Of a stretch of 64,000 nucleotides of DNA, positions 16,541-25,729 are shown one piece after another. Position 1 is the stretch's first letter. Each line of letters opens with the position of its first letter. Made by a program: the position numbers and the translations under genes. Source of the stretch: Sphingomonas phyllosphaerae 5.2 (GTDB lineage: Bacteria; Pseudomonadota; Alphaproteobacteria; Sphingomonadales; Sphingomonadaceae). Under the pieces are notes generated by a model. The model did not search any database. It worked only from the letters and a program-made list of their open reading frames with translations, and was not told the origin of the DNA. The DNA lies in assembly GCF_000419605.1 (NCBI RefSeq), contig NZ_ATTI01000001.1:3444501-3508500 (forward strand). Reading direction: 5' to 3'.

Positions 16541-17098
16541 TCAGTCGGCGTCGGCCAGTTCCTCGGCCAGGGCGTCGATGATCGCCTTGTTGAACGCCGG
16601 GATGTCGTCGGGCTTGCGGCTGGTGATGAGGTTGTCGTCGATCACCACTTCCTCGTCCTCCACCTCGGCGCCGGCATTCTCCAGGTCGGTGCGGATCGAT
16701 ACGAAGCCGGTCACGCGCCGGCCGTCGATCACGTCGGCCTCCGCGAGCAGCCACGGCGCATGGCAGATGGCGGCGACGATCTTGTCCTCGTCCATGAATT
16801 GCTGGACGATCTCGACCGCGCGGTCCTCGACGCGCAACTTGTCCGGGTTGGCGACCCCGCCCGGCAACACCAGCGCGTCGTAATCCTCGACCTCCACTTC
16901 ATCCAGCGTGATGTCGGGCGTGGCGGTCTCCGCCTTGTTGATGTCGCCCTTCATGCCCTGGATCGGATCGCGCTTGATGGACGCGAGCGTTACGGTCGCG
17001 CCCGCCGCTTCCAGCGCCTTGCGCGGCTCGAACAATTCCACCGTCTCGAACCCGTCGGCGGCGATCATCAGCACGCGCGCCTGCGACAAATCGGCCAT
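16541..17098 (-). CDS. PfpI/DJ-1 family class I glutamine amidotransferase-like protein
   Basis: A 185-residue protein of the PfpI/YhbO stress family, variously described as protease, chaperone or deglycase. The fold is clear: RVLMIAADGFETVELFEP, YDALVLPGGVANPDKLR, the nucleophile elbow AAICHAP (Cys112) and the closing LITSRKPDDIPAFNKAIID. A good aggag Shine-Dalgarno precedes the ATG at 17098. The frame is open for about 470 codons further upstream across the topoisomerase gene, but that is antisense noise. It is divergent from topIB and has its own terminator. Confidence 0.92.
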   Translation of the reverse strand: MADLSQARVLMIAADGFETVELFEPRKALEAAGATVTLASIKRDPIQGMKGDINKAETATPDITLDEVEVEDYDALVLPGGVANPDKLRVEDRAVEIVQQFMDEDKIVAAICHAPWLLAEADVIDGRRVTGFVSIRTDLENAGAEVEDEEVVIDDNLITSRKPDDIPAFNKAIIDALAEELADAD

Positions 17099-17227
17099 GT
17101 CTATCTCCTGATGGAAAGGGGGTTTCCATCTCGCCCAACCCGCCGCGCACGGCGCCCGTTCCGGAACGATGCGATGGCCCGCGCATTTCCAGAGCCGTGC
17201 AGGGACAACACCGGCGGAAGGGCAGAG

Positions 17228-18241
17228 GTGACGGCCAACATCGTTTTCTTCGAGGATGATTCGCCCGGCATCACGCGCAAGCGCACGCGCCACGGTGCGT
17301 GGGCCTATTATGGCGCGGATGGCAAGCGGATCACCGACCGTGACGTGATCGACCGGCTGAACGCTGTCGGCCTGCCCCCCGCCTATACCGACGCATGGTT
17401 CTGCCCCGATCCGGACGGCCACATCCAGGCAGTCGGCTGGGACGAAAAGGGCCGCAAGCAATATCGCTACCACCTCGGCTTCCGCGCGCAGCAGGAGGCG
17501 GCCAAATACGATCTGTGCGCACCGTTCGGCCACGCGCTGACCAAGCTTCGCGCGCGTGTCGAGGCGGATCTCGAAAGCCGCCGACATACCAGGGAACGCA
17601 CCATCGCCGCGGTGGTCAAGCTGCTGGATATCGCCGCGCTGCGCATCGGGAACGAGACCTACGCCAAGACGAACAAGAGCTTCGGCCTCACCACGCTGCG
17701 CGATCGCCACGCGCAGATCAACGGCAGCACACTGCGGCTGGAGTACAAGGCGAAGTCGGGCAAGCTGCGTCGCCTGAAGATCACCGACGGCAGCCTCGCG
17801 CGCTTCGTCAAGAAATGCCAGGACCTGCCCGGCCAGAAGCTGTTCCAGTACGTCGGTGACGACGGCGCGCCGCACGCGGTCACCTCGTCGGACGTCAACG
17901 CCTATATCCGCGAAGCCACGGGCGCCGCCTTCACCGCCAAGCATTTCCGCACTTGGGGCGCCAGCGTGGTCGCCTTCGAGGCGCTCGCCACTGCCGCTAC
18001 GCCGATCGGGCTCAAGACGATGCTGGAGCCGGTCGTCGCGCATCTCGGCAATACCCCGGCCATTGCGCGCAAGTCCTACGTTCACCCGGCGCTGATCGAA
18101 CTCGGCAAGGACAAGGCGGCCCAGGCATCGTTCCGCCAGTCGCTGCGCCTGCCGCGCGCCACCCAATATCTGACGCGTACCGAACGCGGGCTGATCGCCT
18201 TCCTCGAGAATTGCGGTGCGTGCGAGTTGAAGGCCGCCTGA
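17228..18241 (+). CDS. DNA topoisomerase IB (poxvirus type)
   Basis: A 337-residue type IB topoisomerase that nicks and religates one strand through a 3'-phosphotyrosine. An N-terminal domain (1-80) with TRKRTRHGAWAYY precedes the catalytic domain. Catalytic Tyr284 lies in ARKSYVHP, with the upstream arginine/lysine pocket around TLRDRHAQINGSTLRLEY and KHFRTWGA. The start is GTG at 17228, after ggaaggg. An ATG at 17172 in the same frame would add 18 residues of poor quality. It is followed by mscS after one base, so the two are probably co-transcribed. Such enzymes are common accessory genes in alphaproteobacteria. Confidence 0.9.
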   Translation: MTANIVFFEDDSPGITRKRTRHGAWAYYGADGKRITDRDVIDRLNAVGLPPAYTDAWFCPDPDGHIQAVGWDEKGRKQYRYHLGFRAQQEAAKYDLCAPFGHALTKLRARVEADLESRRHTRERTIAAVVKLLDIAALRIGNETYAKTNKSFGLTTLRDRHAQINGSTLRLEYKAKSGKLRRLKITDGSLARFVKKCQDLPGQKLFQYVGDDGAPHAVTSSDVNAYIREATGAAFTAKHFRTWGASVVAFEALATAATPIGLKTMLEPVVAHLGNTPAIARKSYVHPALIELGKDKAAQASFRQSLRLPRATQYLTRTERGLIAFLENCGACELKAA

Positions 18242-18242
18242 C

Positions 18243-19427
18243 ATGAGCAATACCAGTGCCGCCGCCGCCCACAAGGCGGCGTTCGATACCGAACGCGTCG
18301 GAGCGCAGCTCGACATCTTGTTCCGGTCCAGCGTCGTCTGGCTGGAACGCAACTGGCTGCAGATCCTGATCGCAGTCGGGATAGGCGTCGCGATCGCGCT
18401 GCTGCTGTTCTGGCTGCGTGCATTCGGGCCGCGGCTGGCGCAGCGCAGCGCGTCCGGGAAGGGCTGGGCCGCCGTGCTGGGTCGTGCGATCGAGCGGACC
18501 AACGCCTTCTTCATCGTCATGCTGTCGGCGAAGCTGGTCGACGGCTACGCGGCGACCCCGCCCGAGGTCGACAAGACGATCACCTTCCTGTTCACCGTCG
18601 CCGCGGTGTTCCAGGCCGCGATCTGGGCACGCGAACTCATCCTCGGTGCGATCGAGCATCGCACCCGCGACGAACATTATTCGGGTGAGGCGCTGATGAG
18701 CGCGATGGGGCTGATCCGCCTGCTGGTCAGCTTCGCGGTGTTCGCGATCGCATTCGTCGTCGTGCTCAGCAACCTCGGCGTGAACGTCACCGGCCTCGTC
18801 GCGGGGCTCGGCGTCGGCGGCATCGCGATCGGCCTGGCCGCACAGGGCATCTTCGCAGACCTGTTCGCCGCGCTGGCGATCATCTTCGACCGTCCGTTCC
18901 GACGCGGCGACAAGGTCAGCTACGACAATACCAGCGGCGTGATCGAGGCGATCGGGCTGAAGTCGACCCGCATCCGCGCTTTCACCGGCGAACTGCGGAT
19001 CATCTCCAACCGCAACCTGCTCGACAAGGAAATCCAGAACACCTCGTGGCGCGACCACGTCCGTGTCTCGTACACGATCGGCGTCGCGTACGAGACACCG
19101 CCCGACACGCTCGCGCGCATACCGGACATCCTTACCGAACTGGTGGAGGCGGAGGGCGCGAAGGTGGCCCGCGCCGGCTTCGAATCGTTTGGCGCATCCA
19201 GCCTCGACTACGTGCTCCAGGTCGATACGCCCGGCGACGACTGGGCGACCGCGCACGCCACGCGTAACCGCCTGATGGTCGCGATCATCCGCCGCTTCGC
19301 CGCCGAGGGCATCGCCATCCCGTATCCGACGCAGACGACCTACACCGCAGCGCCGGACGGCACGCTGGTGATGCCCTACGCCGATCCGGCGCATGTCGCG
19401 GCGGCGGAGCAAACGGCGAAGAACTGA
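18243..19427 (+). CDS. small-conductance mechanosensitive channel (MscS family)
   Basis: A 394-residue inner-membrane channel that opens on membrane tension to release osmolytes. Hydrophobic segments lie near 38-58, 105-130 and 155-180. The pore helix is glycine/alanine-rich (TGLVAGLGVGGIAIGLAAQ, about 187-205), followed by the MscS beta domain (FDRPFRRGDKVSYDN...GVIEAIGLKSTRIR). The C-terminal alpha/beta cage ends with AIPYPTQTTYTA. It has one more N-terminal helix than E. coli MscS. It starts one base after topIB. Confidence 0.92.
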   Translation: MSNTSAAAAHKAAFDTERVGAQLDILFRSSVVWLERNWLQILIAVGIGVAIALLLFWLRAFGPRLAQRSASGKGWAAVLGRAIERTNAFFIVMLSAKLVDGYAATPPEVDKTITFLFTVAAVFQAAIWARELILGAIEHRTRDEHYSGEALMSAMGLIRLLVSFAVFAIAFVVVLSNLGVNVTGLVAGLGVGGIAIGLAAQGIFADLFAALAIIFDRPFRRGDKVSYDNTSGVIEAIGLKSTRIRAFTGELRIISNRNLLDKEIQNTSWRDHVRVSYTIGVAYETPPDTLARIPDILTELVEAEGAKVARAGFESFGASSLDYVLQVDTPGDDWATAHATRNRLMVAIIRRFAAEGIAIPYPTQTTYTAAPDGTLVMPYADPAHVAAAEQTAKN

Positions 19428-19826
19428 CCAGAGCCGCTCCGTAACCGGGGGGGCGCGTTGGCGGCATCGTGTCGCGCTCTCGCCGGTCGGCCCGACAGCA
19501 GCGCGCCTGATCAGCATCGACCGCCCGGATCCCGCAACTGCATCAATACGTCGGATGCGACGCCCGGACTCACAGGCAAGGGGAACAGCTATCCTGTTGT
19601 CTCCGCGGCAGAACAGCCGACGCGGCGACGTCCGCACTTGCGCGTCATCGCGAGCGCAGCGAAGCGATGACGGATCGGCCGCGCGTCGTTTCGCCCGTTC
19701 CCGACGCGAGAATGGCGCGGAGTTTTACCCGATTCCGCCCCCTACGCCCGCATGAACAAGCCGCGCTCCCCGGCCACAAACGCAAAGTTGCTGGCACGAA
19801 CGCCTCGGCCATCACAACTGTGATGT
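19428..19826. other. 399-base intergenic region with one dispersed repeat
   Basis: I see no credible gene. A copy of the 'cgcgagcgcagcgaagcg' repeat lies at 19643-19673, flanked by inverted CGTCATCG/CGATGACG ends. Relatives are at about 29643, 29943 and, degenerate, 56818. The promoter for the symporter gene should be in the last 100 bases, but I cannot assign boxes with confidence. Confidence 0.5.
19643..19673. repeat. dispersed 'gcgagcgcagcgaagcg' palindromic repeat
   Basis: Thirty-one bases with inverted ends (cgtcatcg ... cgatgacg) around gagcgcagcgaag. Near-identical cores occur twice in the 29.1-30.2 kb gap, and a divergent copy lies at 56818-56846. Typical small extragenic palindrome. 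Confidence 0.6.
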
Positions 19827-21098
19827 ATGAAGAAACCCTCCTTCACCGTGCAGGTGTTCGCCGGCATGGCGATCGGCGTCGCACTCGGCTTCGTCGCGCG
19901 CGGTGCGCCCGATGGCGTGCTGGCCGAGGCGCTGCGCCTGACCGGCGAGAGCTTCGTGAAACTGCTCAAGGCGCTGGTCATCCCGCTCGTCTTCACTGCG
20001 CTCGTCGCTTCGGTCGCGGCGTTGCGCGACCTCGGCAACGCTGCACGGCTCGTCGGGCAGACCTTGTTGTGGTTCGCGATTACCGCATTGATTGCGGTCG
20101 CGATCGGGCTGACGCTCGGTACGGTGCTGCAGCCCGGCGTGCGCGCCGGCGTCGATGTCGCCAGCGCCGCGGCGCCGGGCACCACCGGCTCGTGGCTGGA
20201 TTTCCTGCGCGGGCTGATCCCCGGCAACTTCATGGGGCTGGAGGCGTCCACCAAGCTGAAGGACGGCGCGGCCACCACCGGCATTTCGTTCAACGTCCTG
20301 CAATTGATCGTCGTCGCGATCGCGGTCGGTGCGGCGGCGGTGAAGGTCGGCGCGGCGGGCGAGGCGTTCCTCGCCGTCAACGCTTCGCTGCTCACGATCT
20401 TCCGCCAATTGCTGCGCTGGGTCGTGCGCCTGACCCCGCTCGGCACCGCCGGGCTGATCGGCACGGCGATCGTTCGCTACGGCTGGTCGTCGCTGGCGGC
20501 GCTCGGCAGCTTCGCGGGTGCGGTCTACCTCGGGCTCGCGCTGGTGCTGTTCGGCGTCTACCCGGCGCTGCTTGCCGCCAACCGCCTGTCGCCACGTCGG
20601 TTCTTTGCGGTCGCCTGGCCGGCGATCCAGCTCGGCTTCGTCTCGCGTTCCTCGATCGCGACGTTGCCCGTCACCGAGGATGTGGCCGAGAAGGCCGGCG
20701 TGCCGCGCGACTATGCCGCGTTCGCCGTCCCGTTCGCCGCCACCACCAAGATGGACGGCTGCGCAGCGGTCTACCCGGCGATATCGGCGCTGTTCGTGGC
20801 GCAATATTATGGCATCGCGCTTCATGCGCCCGAGTACGTGCTGATCGCACTGGTCTCCGTCATCGGCTCGGCGGCGACCGCGGGGCTGACCGGCGCGCTG
20901 GTGATGCTCACGCTGACGCTCACCACGCTTGGCCTGCCGCTGGAAGGGGCCGGGCTGCTGCTGGCGATCGACCCGATCCTCGACATGGGCCGCACCGCCG
21001 TAAACGTCGCCGGCCAGGTCGTCGTGCCGCTGATCGTCGCGCAACGCGAAAACCTCCTTGCCGGGCAGCCGGATGCGATCGCCGCGCAACCCGCGTGA
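19827..21098 (+). CDS. dicarboxylate/amino acid:cation symporter (DAACS family)
   Basis: A 423-residue secondary transporter of the glutamate/C4-dicarboxylate family, with about eight transmembrane helices. Family marks are the conserved hairpin HP1 serine-rich stretch (SRSSIATLPVTED, about 275-287), FAATTKMDGCAAVYPAISALF (TM7, about 308-328) and the C-terminal DPILDMGRTAVNVAGQ (TM8). It should import glutamate, aspartate or a C4-dicarboxylate with protons or sodium. The substrate cannot be told from sequence. ATG at 19827 (MKKPSFTVQVFAGMAIG). It is followed 52 bases later by a glycine-zipper protein. Confidence 0.92.
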   Translation: MKKPSFTVQVFAGMAIGVALGFVARGAPDGVLAEALRLTGESFVKLLKALVIPLVFTALVASVAALRDLGNAARLVGQTLLWFAITALIAVAIGLTLGTVLQPGVRAGVDVASAAAPGTTGSWLDFLRGLIPGNFMGLEASTKLKDGAATTGISFNVLQLIVVAIAVGAAAVKVGAAGEAFLAVNASLLTIFRQLLRWVVRLTPLGTAGLIGTAIVRYGWSSLAALGSFAGAVYLGLALVLFGVYPALLAANRLSPRRFFAVAWPAIQLGFVSRSSIATLPVTEDVAEKAGVPRDYAAFAVPFAATTKMDGCAAVYPAISALFVAQYYGIALHAPEYVLIALVSVIGSAATAGLTGALVMLTLTLTTLGLPLEGAGLLLAIDPILDMGRTAVNVAGQVVVPLIVAQRENLLAGQPDAIAAQPA

Positions 21099-21150
21099 AC
21101 CCTTCCACGCCTGCAACGTTCGTGCAGGCAGTAGAAGGAGATTGATCGAG

Positions 21151-21537
21151 ATGAAGAAGGCTCTGCTGACGGCGCTGGCGATGGCCACCGTCTCCGCCCC
21201 GATGGTCGCCGCACCGGCGGCGGACGCCCAGCGTCGCGATCGTGACCGCGATTATCAATGGCATGGCGATCGCAACGACTGGGATGCCTCGCGCGACTAT
21301 CGCCGCGGCAAGTATCGCGAGCGTCGCCTGAGCCGTGAGGACCAGGTCTATCGCGGCCGCGACGGGCGTTCCTATTGCAAGCGCAACGACGGCACGACCG
21401 GCCTGGTCGTCGGCGGTGCCGGCGGTGCGCTGCTCGGCAACCTCGTCGGTGGCGGGCTGCTCGGCACGCTCGCGGGCGGCGGCGCAGGGGCGCTGCTGGG
21501 TCGGGAGATCGACCGCGGCAAGGTGAAGTGCCGCTAG
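21151..21537 (+). CDS. glycine-zipper 2TM-domain envelope protein
   Basis: A 128-residue secreted or envelope protein. A Sec signal peptide (MKKALLTALAMATVSAPMVAAP, cleavage near ADA-Q) is followed by a very basic Arg/Asp/Tyr-rich segment (about 26-85). The C-terminal glycine zipper (VVGGAGGALLGNLVGGGLLG) is of the Rick_17kDa/YmgG type. Gene start is set by aaggagatt before the ATG at 21151. It lies in its own transcript with a strong terminator downstream. The family is often linked to outer-membrane integrity. No specific function can be assigned. Confidence 0.85.
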   Translation: MKKALLTALAMATVSAPMVAAPAADAQRRDRDRDYQWHGDRNDWDASRDYRRGKYRERRLSREDQVYRGRDGRSYCKRNDGTTGLVVGGAGGALLGNLVGGGLLGTLAGGGAGALLGREIDRGKVKCR

Positions 21538-21569
21538 GCTGATGCCGGGCTTCGCCCTGGCATGAGGAC

Positions 21570-21613
21570 GGCCCGCTGGCGCGACGATCGATCGCACCAG
21601 CGGGCCTTTCTTT
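21570..21613 (+). terminator. intrinsic terminator after glycine-zipper gene
   Basis: A ggcccgctgg / ccagcgggcc perfect 10-base stem with a 17-base loop, then tttcttt. Confidence 0.9.
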
Positions 21614-21769
21614 GTGCGACGCGTCGGCGCAATCCCGTGTTTGGAAGATCGGGTTTGCTCGGCCGCACAGAAGCAACCCCGATGATTTCGCGCTTACGGT
21701 TCGCCACCTCTTGCGACCATCACCATACAGCGCCTAGACCATGCCACGACAGATCGGGAGAGTGCGCGC

Positions 21770-22219
21770 GTGACGCTTGAGGAAGTGAAGGCCGCCGTCG
21801 GCCGGGTCAGCGTCTCGGACTGGATCGTCGTGACGCAGGCGATGATCGATGCGTTCGCCGCGGCCACCGGCGATCGTCAGTTCATCCATATCGATCCGGA
21901 GCGGGCGCGCGCCACGCCGTTCGGCACCACGATCGCGCATGGCTTCCTGACGCTGTCGCTGCTCCCGCAACTCGCCGCCGCCACGCCGGACATGCCGCAG
22001 CCCGCAGGCGCGACGATGCAGGTGAATTACGGCGGCAACCGCGTCCGCTTCCTCGCTCCCGTACCGTCCGGCGCACGAATTCGCAGCCATTCGCGGCTCG
22101 TCGCCTTCGAGGAGAAGCGTGCCGGGCAATATCAGTCCACGTCCGAGATCACGGTCGAGATCGAGGGGCAGGAAAAGCCCGCGATGATCGCCGAATGGAT
22201 CACGCAGGTCTTCGTCTAG
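21770..22219 (+). CDS. MaoC-like (R)-specific enoyl-CoA hydratase
   Basis: A 149-residue hot-dog fold hydratase that adds water to trans-2-enoyl-CoA. The hydratase-2 motif is intact: GDRQFIHIDPERARATPFG then TIAHGFLTLSLLP, with the Asp/His pair of the family. The start is GTG at 21770 (MTLEEVKAAVGRVSV), with gggag about 10 bases upstream. It lies 24 bases upstream of a thiolase, so the pair probably form a fatty-acid or PHA-precursor operon. (R)-hydratases can channel beta-oxidation intermediates to PHA synthase, and this genome segment also encodes phaC, phaR and phaZ. Confidence 0.88.
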   Translation: MTLEEVKAAVGRVSVSDWIVVTQAMIDAFAAATGDRQFIHIDPERARATPFGTTIAHGFLTLSLLPQLAAATPDMPQPAGATMQVNYGGNRVRFLAPVPSGARIRSHSRLVAFEEKRAGQYQSTSEITVEIEGQEKPAMIAEWITQVFV

Positions 22220-22243
22220 GATCTTTCAGGGAAAGGCTCGTTC

Positions 22244-23422
22244 ATGCGCTCCGCCGTCATCGTTTCCACCGCCCGCACGCCGATCGGCCGCGCCTATCGC
22301 GGCGCGTTCAACAACCTGCCGTCCCCTACGCTCGCCAGCCACGCGATCAGGGCGGCGGTAGAGCGCGCCGGGATCGACGGCGCGGAGGTCGACGATGTCG
22401 TGATGGGCGCCGCGCTCCAGCAGGGTCACCAATCCCCGAACATTGCGCGTACCAGCCTGTTGCGCGCCGGATTGCCGACCACCGTGCCGGGCATGTCGAT
22501 CGACCGGCAGTGCGCCTCGGGGCTGATGGCGATCGCCACCGCCGCCAAGCAGATCGTCGTCGACGGGATGCAGGTTGCGATCGGCGCCGGGGTGGAGAGC
22601 ATCAGCATGGTGCAGACGCCCGAGATGCGCGTGTCGCCCGACAAGGAATTGCTGGCGATGCACCCGGACATCTACATGCCGATGCTCCAGACGGCGGAGG
22701 TCGTCGCCAGGCGCTACGGCATCAGCCGCGAGGCGCAGGACGAATATGGCTATCGCTCGCAGATGCGCACCGCTGCGGCGCAGGCTGCCGGCCGCTTCGA
22801 TGCCGAGATCGTTGCCGTTACCGCGACCAGGGCGAACGTGAACAAGGAGACCGGGGAGGTTTCCTATGAAGAGGTCACGCTGTCGAAGGACGAGGGCAAT
22901 CGCGCCGAGACGACACTGGAGGGCCTGCGCGCGTTGAAGCCGGTGCTCGGACCCGACCTGAACATCACCGCCGGCAACGCCTCCCAGCTTTCCGACGGCG
23001 CCTCGGCCAGCGTGCTGATGGAGGAGAAACTGGCCGAGCAGCGCGGGCTGACCCCGCTCGGCCGCTACGTCGGCATGGCGGTCGCCGGGACCGCTCCCGA
23101 CGAAATGGGCATCGGCCCGGTCTTCGCGATCCCCAAGCTGCTGGAGCGCAACGGCTTGTCGGTCGGCGACATCGGCTTGTGGGAGTTGAACGAGGCGTTT
23201 GCGGTCCAGGTGCTCTATTGCCGCGACAAGCTCGGCATTCCCGACGAACTGCTCAACGTCGATGGCGGCGCGATCGCGATCGGTCACCCCTATGGCATGT
23301 CCGGCGCCCGCATGGTCGGCCACGCGCTGATCGAGGGCAAGCGCCGCGGCGTCCACTACGTCGTCGTGACGATGTGCGTCGGCGGCGGCATGGGCGCGGC
23401 AGGATTGTTCGAGGTGCTGTGA
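22244..23422 (+). CDS. acetyl-CoA acyltransferase (thiolase)
   Basis: A 392-residue thiolase, cleaving 3-ketoacyl-CoA or condensing two acyl-CoAs. The acyl-accepting cysteine lies in [11 protein letters not shown] (about residue 89). The histidine is in [17 protein letters not shown], and the second cysteine in [12 protein letters not shown]. Length and motifs are full. Operonic with the MaoC hydratase. Specificity (degradative FadA type against biosynthetic PhaA type) cannot be settled. The opening [17 protein letters not shown] fits the FadA-like acyltransferase subgroup. Confidence 0.92.
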   Translation: MRSAVIVSTARTPIGRAYRGAFNNLPSPTLASHAIRAAVERAGIDGAEVDDVVMGAALQQGHQSPNIARTSLLRAGLPTTVPGMSIDRQCASGLMAIATAAKQIVVDGMQVAIGAGVESISMVQTPEMRVSPDKELLAMHPDIYMPMLQTAEVVARRYGISREAQDEYGYRSQMRTAAAQAAGRFDAEIVAVTATRANVNKETGEVSYEEVTLSKDEGNRAETTLEGLRALKPVLGPDLNITAGNASQLSDGASASVLMEEKLAEQRGLTPLGRYVGMAVAGTAPDEMGIGPVFAIPKLLERNGLSVGDIGLWELNEAFAVQVLYCRDKLGIPDELLNVDGGAIAIGHPYGMSGARMVGHALIEGKRRGVHYVVVTMCVGGGMGAAGLFEVL

Positions 23423-23485
23423 CGTTGAAAATCGCACCTGACATGCTATCTGGATCTTGTCGGTAACGTCATTCCGACTCCTGAT

Positions 23486-23550
23486 GAGCCCCGATCGTGC
23501 CAGCGACCGGGGCTCAATTGGTTTGGAGCCCGGCTGCCAGACCGGGCTCC
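23486..23550. terminator. two adjacent hairpins downstream of thiolase
   Basis: Hairpin 1 (23486-23515): gagccccg / cggggctc with a 14-base loop, followed by aattggtttgg. Hairpin 2 (23525-23550): ggagcccgg / ccgggctcc with an 8-base loop. They sit between the convergent thiolase and the 30-residue minus-strand gene and may serve as a bidirectional terminator, though neither has a clean T-run. Confidence 0.5.
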
Positions 23551-23559
23551 GCCCCTGTG

Positions 23560-23652
23560 TTACTGCTTCCGGGCCACCTCAATCACCTTCAACACCAAGG
23601 TGGTAAAGGCGAACATGGTGCCAAGAAACAGGCACAAGCCGGCATACGTCAT
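23560..23652 (-). CDS. 30-residue single-span membrane peptide (putative)
   Basis: An ATG frame of 30 codons coding MTYAGLCLFLGTMFAF then TTLVLKVIEVARKQ: a single hydrophobic helix with a positively charged C-terminal end. A good aggag Shine-Dalgarno lies 8 bases upstream, and a hairpin lies directly downstream of its stop. The region has no other gene. Such miniproteins are often missed and are typical of small subunits or regulators of membrane complexes. No homologue is recognised. Confidence 0.5.
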   Translation of the reverse strand: MTYAGLCLFLGTMFAFTTLVLKVIEVARKQ

Positions 23653-23774
23653 TTCCGTGCTCCTGATTTGGCGGCACGAGTGCCGCCATGACAAACCATG
23701 ACGGTGCCGAAACGTTCGCGCAACCAACGCTTCACCCCCTCGTTCTCCCGTCGAACCAGAACAGGAGATGCGAC

Positions 23775-24278
23775 ATGGCCGATGCCAATACCGACCCGAA
23801 GAAGCTGAAGCAGGATCTGTGGAAGAAGATGGCGGACAGCCCGTACGTCATGGTCGGGCCGGCTGACGGACATGCGCATCACGAGCCGCTGACCGCGCAA
23901 CTCGACGAGGATCAGGTCGACACGCTCTTCTTCTTCATTGGGAAGACCAATCGCCTTGCCGGCGGCGGACGCGTCATGGCGCAGTTCGTGTCGAAGGGGC
24001 ACGACTTCTTCGCCTGCCTCGATGGCCAGGCGCGGATCGACAACGATCCGGCGCAGATCGACAAGCTCTGGAATAATCAGGTCGAGGCGTGGTTCCCGGG
24101 AGGGCGCAACGATCCCAATCTCGCACTGCTGCGCGTCGATATCGAGTCGGCCGAGCTGTGGGAAACCGACATTTCGCTGTCGGGCCGGGTAAAGATGCTG
24201 TTCGGCGGCACGATCCGCGCCGACGAATCGGGCAGCCATGCCAAGGTCGAGACCACTGCGGAAAACAGCCCCGCCTGA
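23775..24278 (+). CDS. pyridoxamine 5'-phosphate oxidase-like 'general stress' flavin protein
   Basis: A 167-residue split-barrel protein (general stress protein 26-like). The features are KLKQDLWKKMADSPYVMVG, a beta barrel with TLFFFIGKTNRLAGGGRVMAQF, a region resembling SKGHDFFACLDGQARI, and the C-terminal PNLALLRVDIESAELWE. It probably binds FMN or F420-like flavin and acts as a reductase. The substrate is unknown. The ATG at 23775 has acaggag upstream. A longer frame from 23688 is unlikely. It is monocistronic and ends at a strong bidirectional terminator shared with phaZ. Confidence 0.88.
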   Translation: MADANTDPKKLKQDLWKKMADSPYVMVGPADGHAHHEPLTAQLDEDQVDTLFFFIGKTNRLAGGGRVMAQFVSKGHDFFACLDGQARIDNDPAQIDKLWNNQVEAWFPGGRNDPNLALLRVDIESAELWETDISLSGRVKMLFGGTIRADESGSHAKVETTAENSPA

Positions 24279-24301
24279 TCCTTTGCATTCGATGTAGACA
24301 A

Positions 24302-24334
24302 GGGGCCGGTCGTCGGGTGCGACCGGCCCCTTTT
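24302..24334. terminator. bidirectional intrinsic terminator between stress protein and phaZ
   Basis: A ggggccggtcg / cgaccggcccc perfect 11-base stem with a 7-base loop, then tttt on the plus strand. It lies between two convergent stop codons (24278 and 24339). Confidence 0.9.
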
Positions 24335-24338
24335 CGTA

Positions 24339-25583
24339 TCAGTTGGCGGCCATCCATTCCTCGACGACCGGCGCGATCCGGTTGCGCCACTTCGATCCGT
24401 TGAAGATCCCGTAATGGCCGACCGCTTCGGCCATGTAATACCGCTTCTTTTCTTCCGGCAGGGCGGTGGCGATCGTCAGCGCCGCCTTCGTCTGGCCAAG
24501 CCCGCTGATGTCGTCGCGCTCGCCCTCGATCGCCAGCAAGCCGACGTCGGTGATCGCGCCGCAATCGACCGGGCGCCCGCGGTGCATCATCTCGCCCTTG
24601 GGCAGGCTGTGCGACTGGAAGACGGTGTCGATCGTCTGCAGGTAGAACTCCGCGGTCATGTCGCTGACCGAGCGGTATTCCTCATAGAAGCGCTTGGTCG
24701 CCTCGGCGCTGTCGTCGTCGCCGGTCACCAGATGCTTGAACAGCTCGTAATGGCTCATCATGTGGTTGCCGAGGTTCATGGTCATGAAACCGGACAGCTG
24801 CAGGAAGCCGGGATACACCTTCCGCCCCGAACCCGGATACAGCAAAGGCACCGTCGCGATGACGTTCTGCTCGAACCACGCGAACGGCCGCTCCGTCGCC
24901 ATCGTGTTCACCGCGGTCGGCGCCTGCCGCGTGTCGATCGGCCCGCCCATCATCGTCAGCGTGCGCGGGCGGCACGGGTTGCCGTCGGCGCTCATCAGCG
25001 CGGTGGCGGCCAGGCACGGCACCGACGGCTGGCACACCGCCAGCATATGTGCGCCATGCGCGCCGTCCGCCGGGCCATCGCTGTCGGCGCCGATCGCCTC
25101 CTGGAACGCGACCAGATAATCGATATAGTCGTCCAGGTCGAAGCGGCCCTCGCGCGTCGGCACCAGCTTCGCGTCGCGCCAGTCGGTGATGTAGACATCG
25201 GCGACCGGCAGCATCCGCTCGACCGTGCCACGCAGCAGCGTCGCGAAATGCCCCGACATCGGCGCCGCGATCAACAGCCGCGGACCGCCCTCCACGCCCT
25301 CGCGGCGGAAGCGCTTCAGCTGCCCGAACGGACGCTGCAGCACGATCTCCTCGGTCACGCGCACCTCGCGTCCGTCGACGATCGTGGTGTCCAGCCCGAA
25401 CGCGGGCTTGCCGCGCGAAGCGGAGGCATGCGCGAATACCTCCAGCGCCGACGCCATCATCGGCCCGCCGCCCAGATAGGCGAACGGATTCGACGGGTTG
25501 TTCAGCCAGTTGGCCCCAACCGTCGCCATCGCGCTGGCCGATGCCAGCCACGACCGCTGGAATTCATAGGCGTCGTACAACAT
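24339..25583 (-). CDS. phaZ: intracellular polyhydroxyalkanoate depolymerase
   Basis: A 414-residue cytoplasmic PHB depolymerase that mobilises polyester granules. The opening MLYDAYEFQRSWLASASAMA and the segment FGQLKRFRREGV are typical. The nucleophile elbow is MLAVCQPSVP: this family uses a cysteine, unlike the serine of extracellular depolymerases. The C-terminal PHB_depo_C region contains EGERDDISGLGQTKAAL (acid) and AVGHYGIFNGSKWRN (histidine). The ATG at 25583 follows aagga. A 10-residue upstream extension is not supported. It is unlinked to phaC/phaR, 16 kb away. Confidence 0.92.
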   Translation of the reverse strand: MLYDAYEFQRSWLASASAMATVGANWLNNPSNPFAYLGGGPMMASALEVFAHASASRGKPAFGLDTTIVDGREVRVTEEIVLQRPFGQLKRFRREGVEGGPRLLIAAPMSGHFATLLRGTVERMLPVADVYITDWRDAKLVPTREGRFDLDDYIDYLVAFQEAIGADSDGPADGAHGAHMLAVCQPSVPCLAATALMSADGNPCRPRTLTMMGGPIDTRQAPTAVNTMATERPFAWFEQNVIATVPLLYPGSGRKVYPGFLQLSGFMTMNLGNHMMSHYELFKHLVTGDDDSAEATKRFYEEYRSVSDMTAEFYLQTIDTVFQSHSLPKGEMMHRGRPVDCGAITDVGLLAIEGERDDISGLGQTKAALTIATALPEEKKRYYMAEAVGHYGIFNGSKWRNRIAPVVEEWMAAN

Positions 25584-25729
25584 TCGCGTGTTCCTTCCCC
25601 GGCCCGCAGGCACGGTAGCCTATAGCGACATTGTGCATCGCAGCACACCTGTAACGATTGCAGAACGTTTCCGGTCCGTCAGGCCACGGCATCCGTTGAG
25701 CCCGCCCGTATGCGCTGCTAGGCGGCATC

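Noticed and set aside
16760..17227. N-terminal extension of topoisomerase IB
   Set aside because: The frame is open, but the extra sequence is antisense to the PfpI-type gene and has no similarity to topoisomerase. The GTG at 17228 with a Shine-Dalgarno is preferred.
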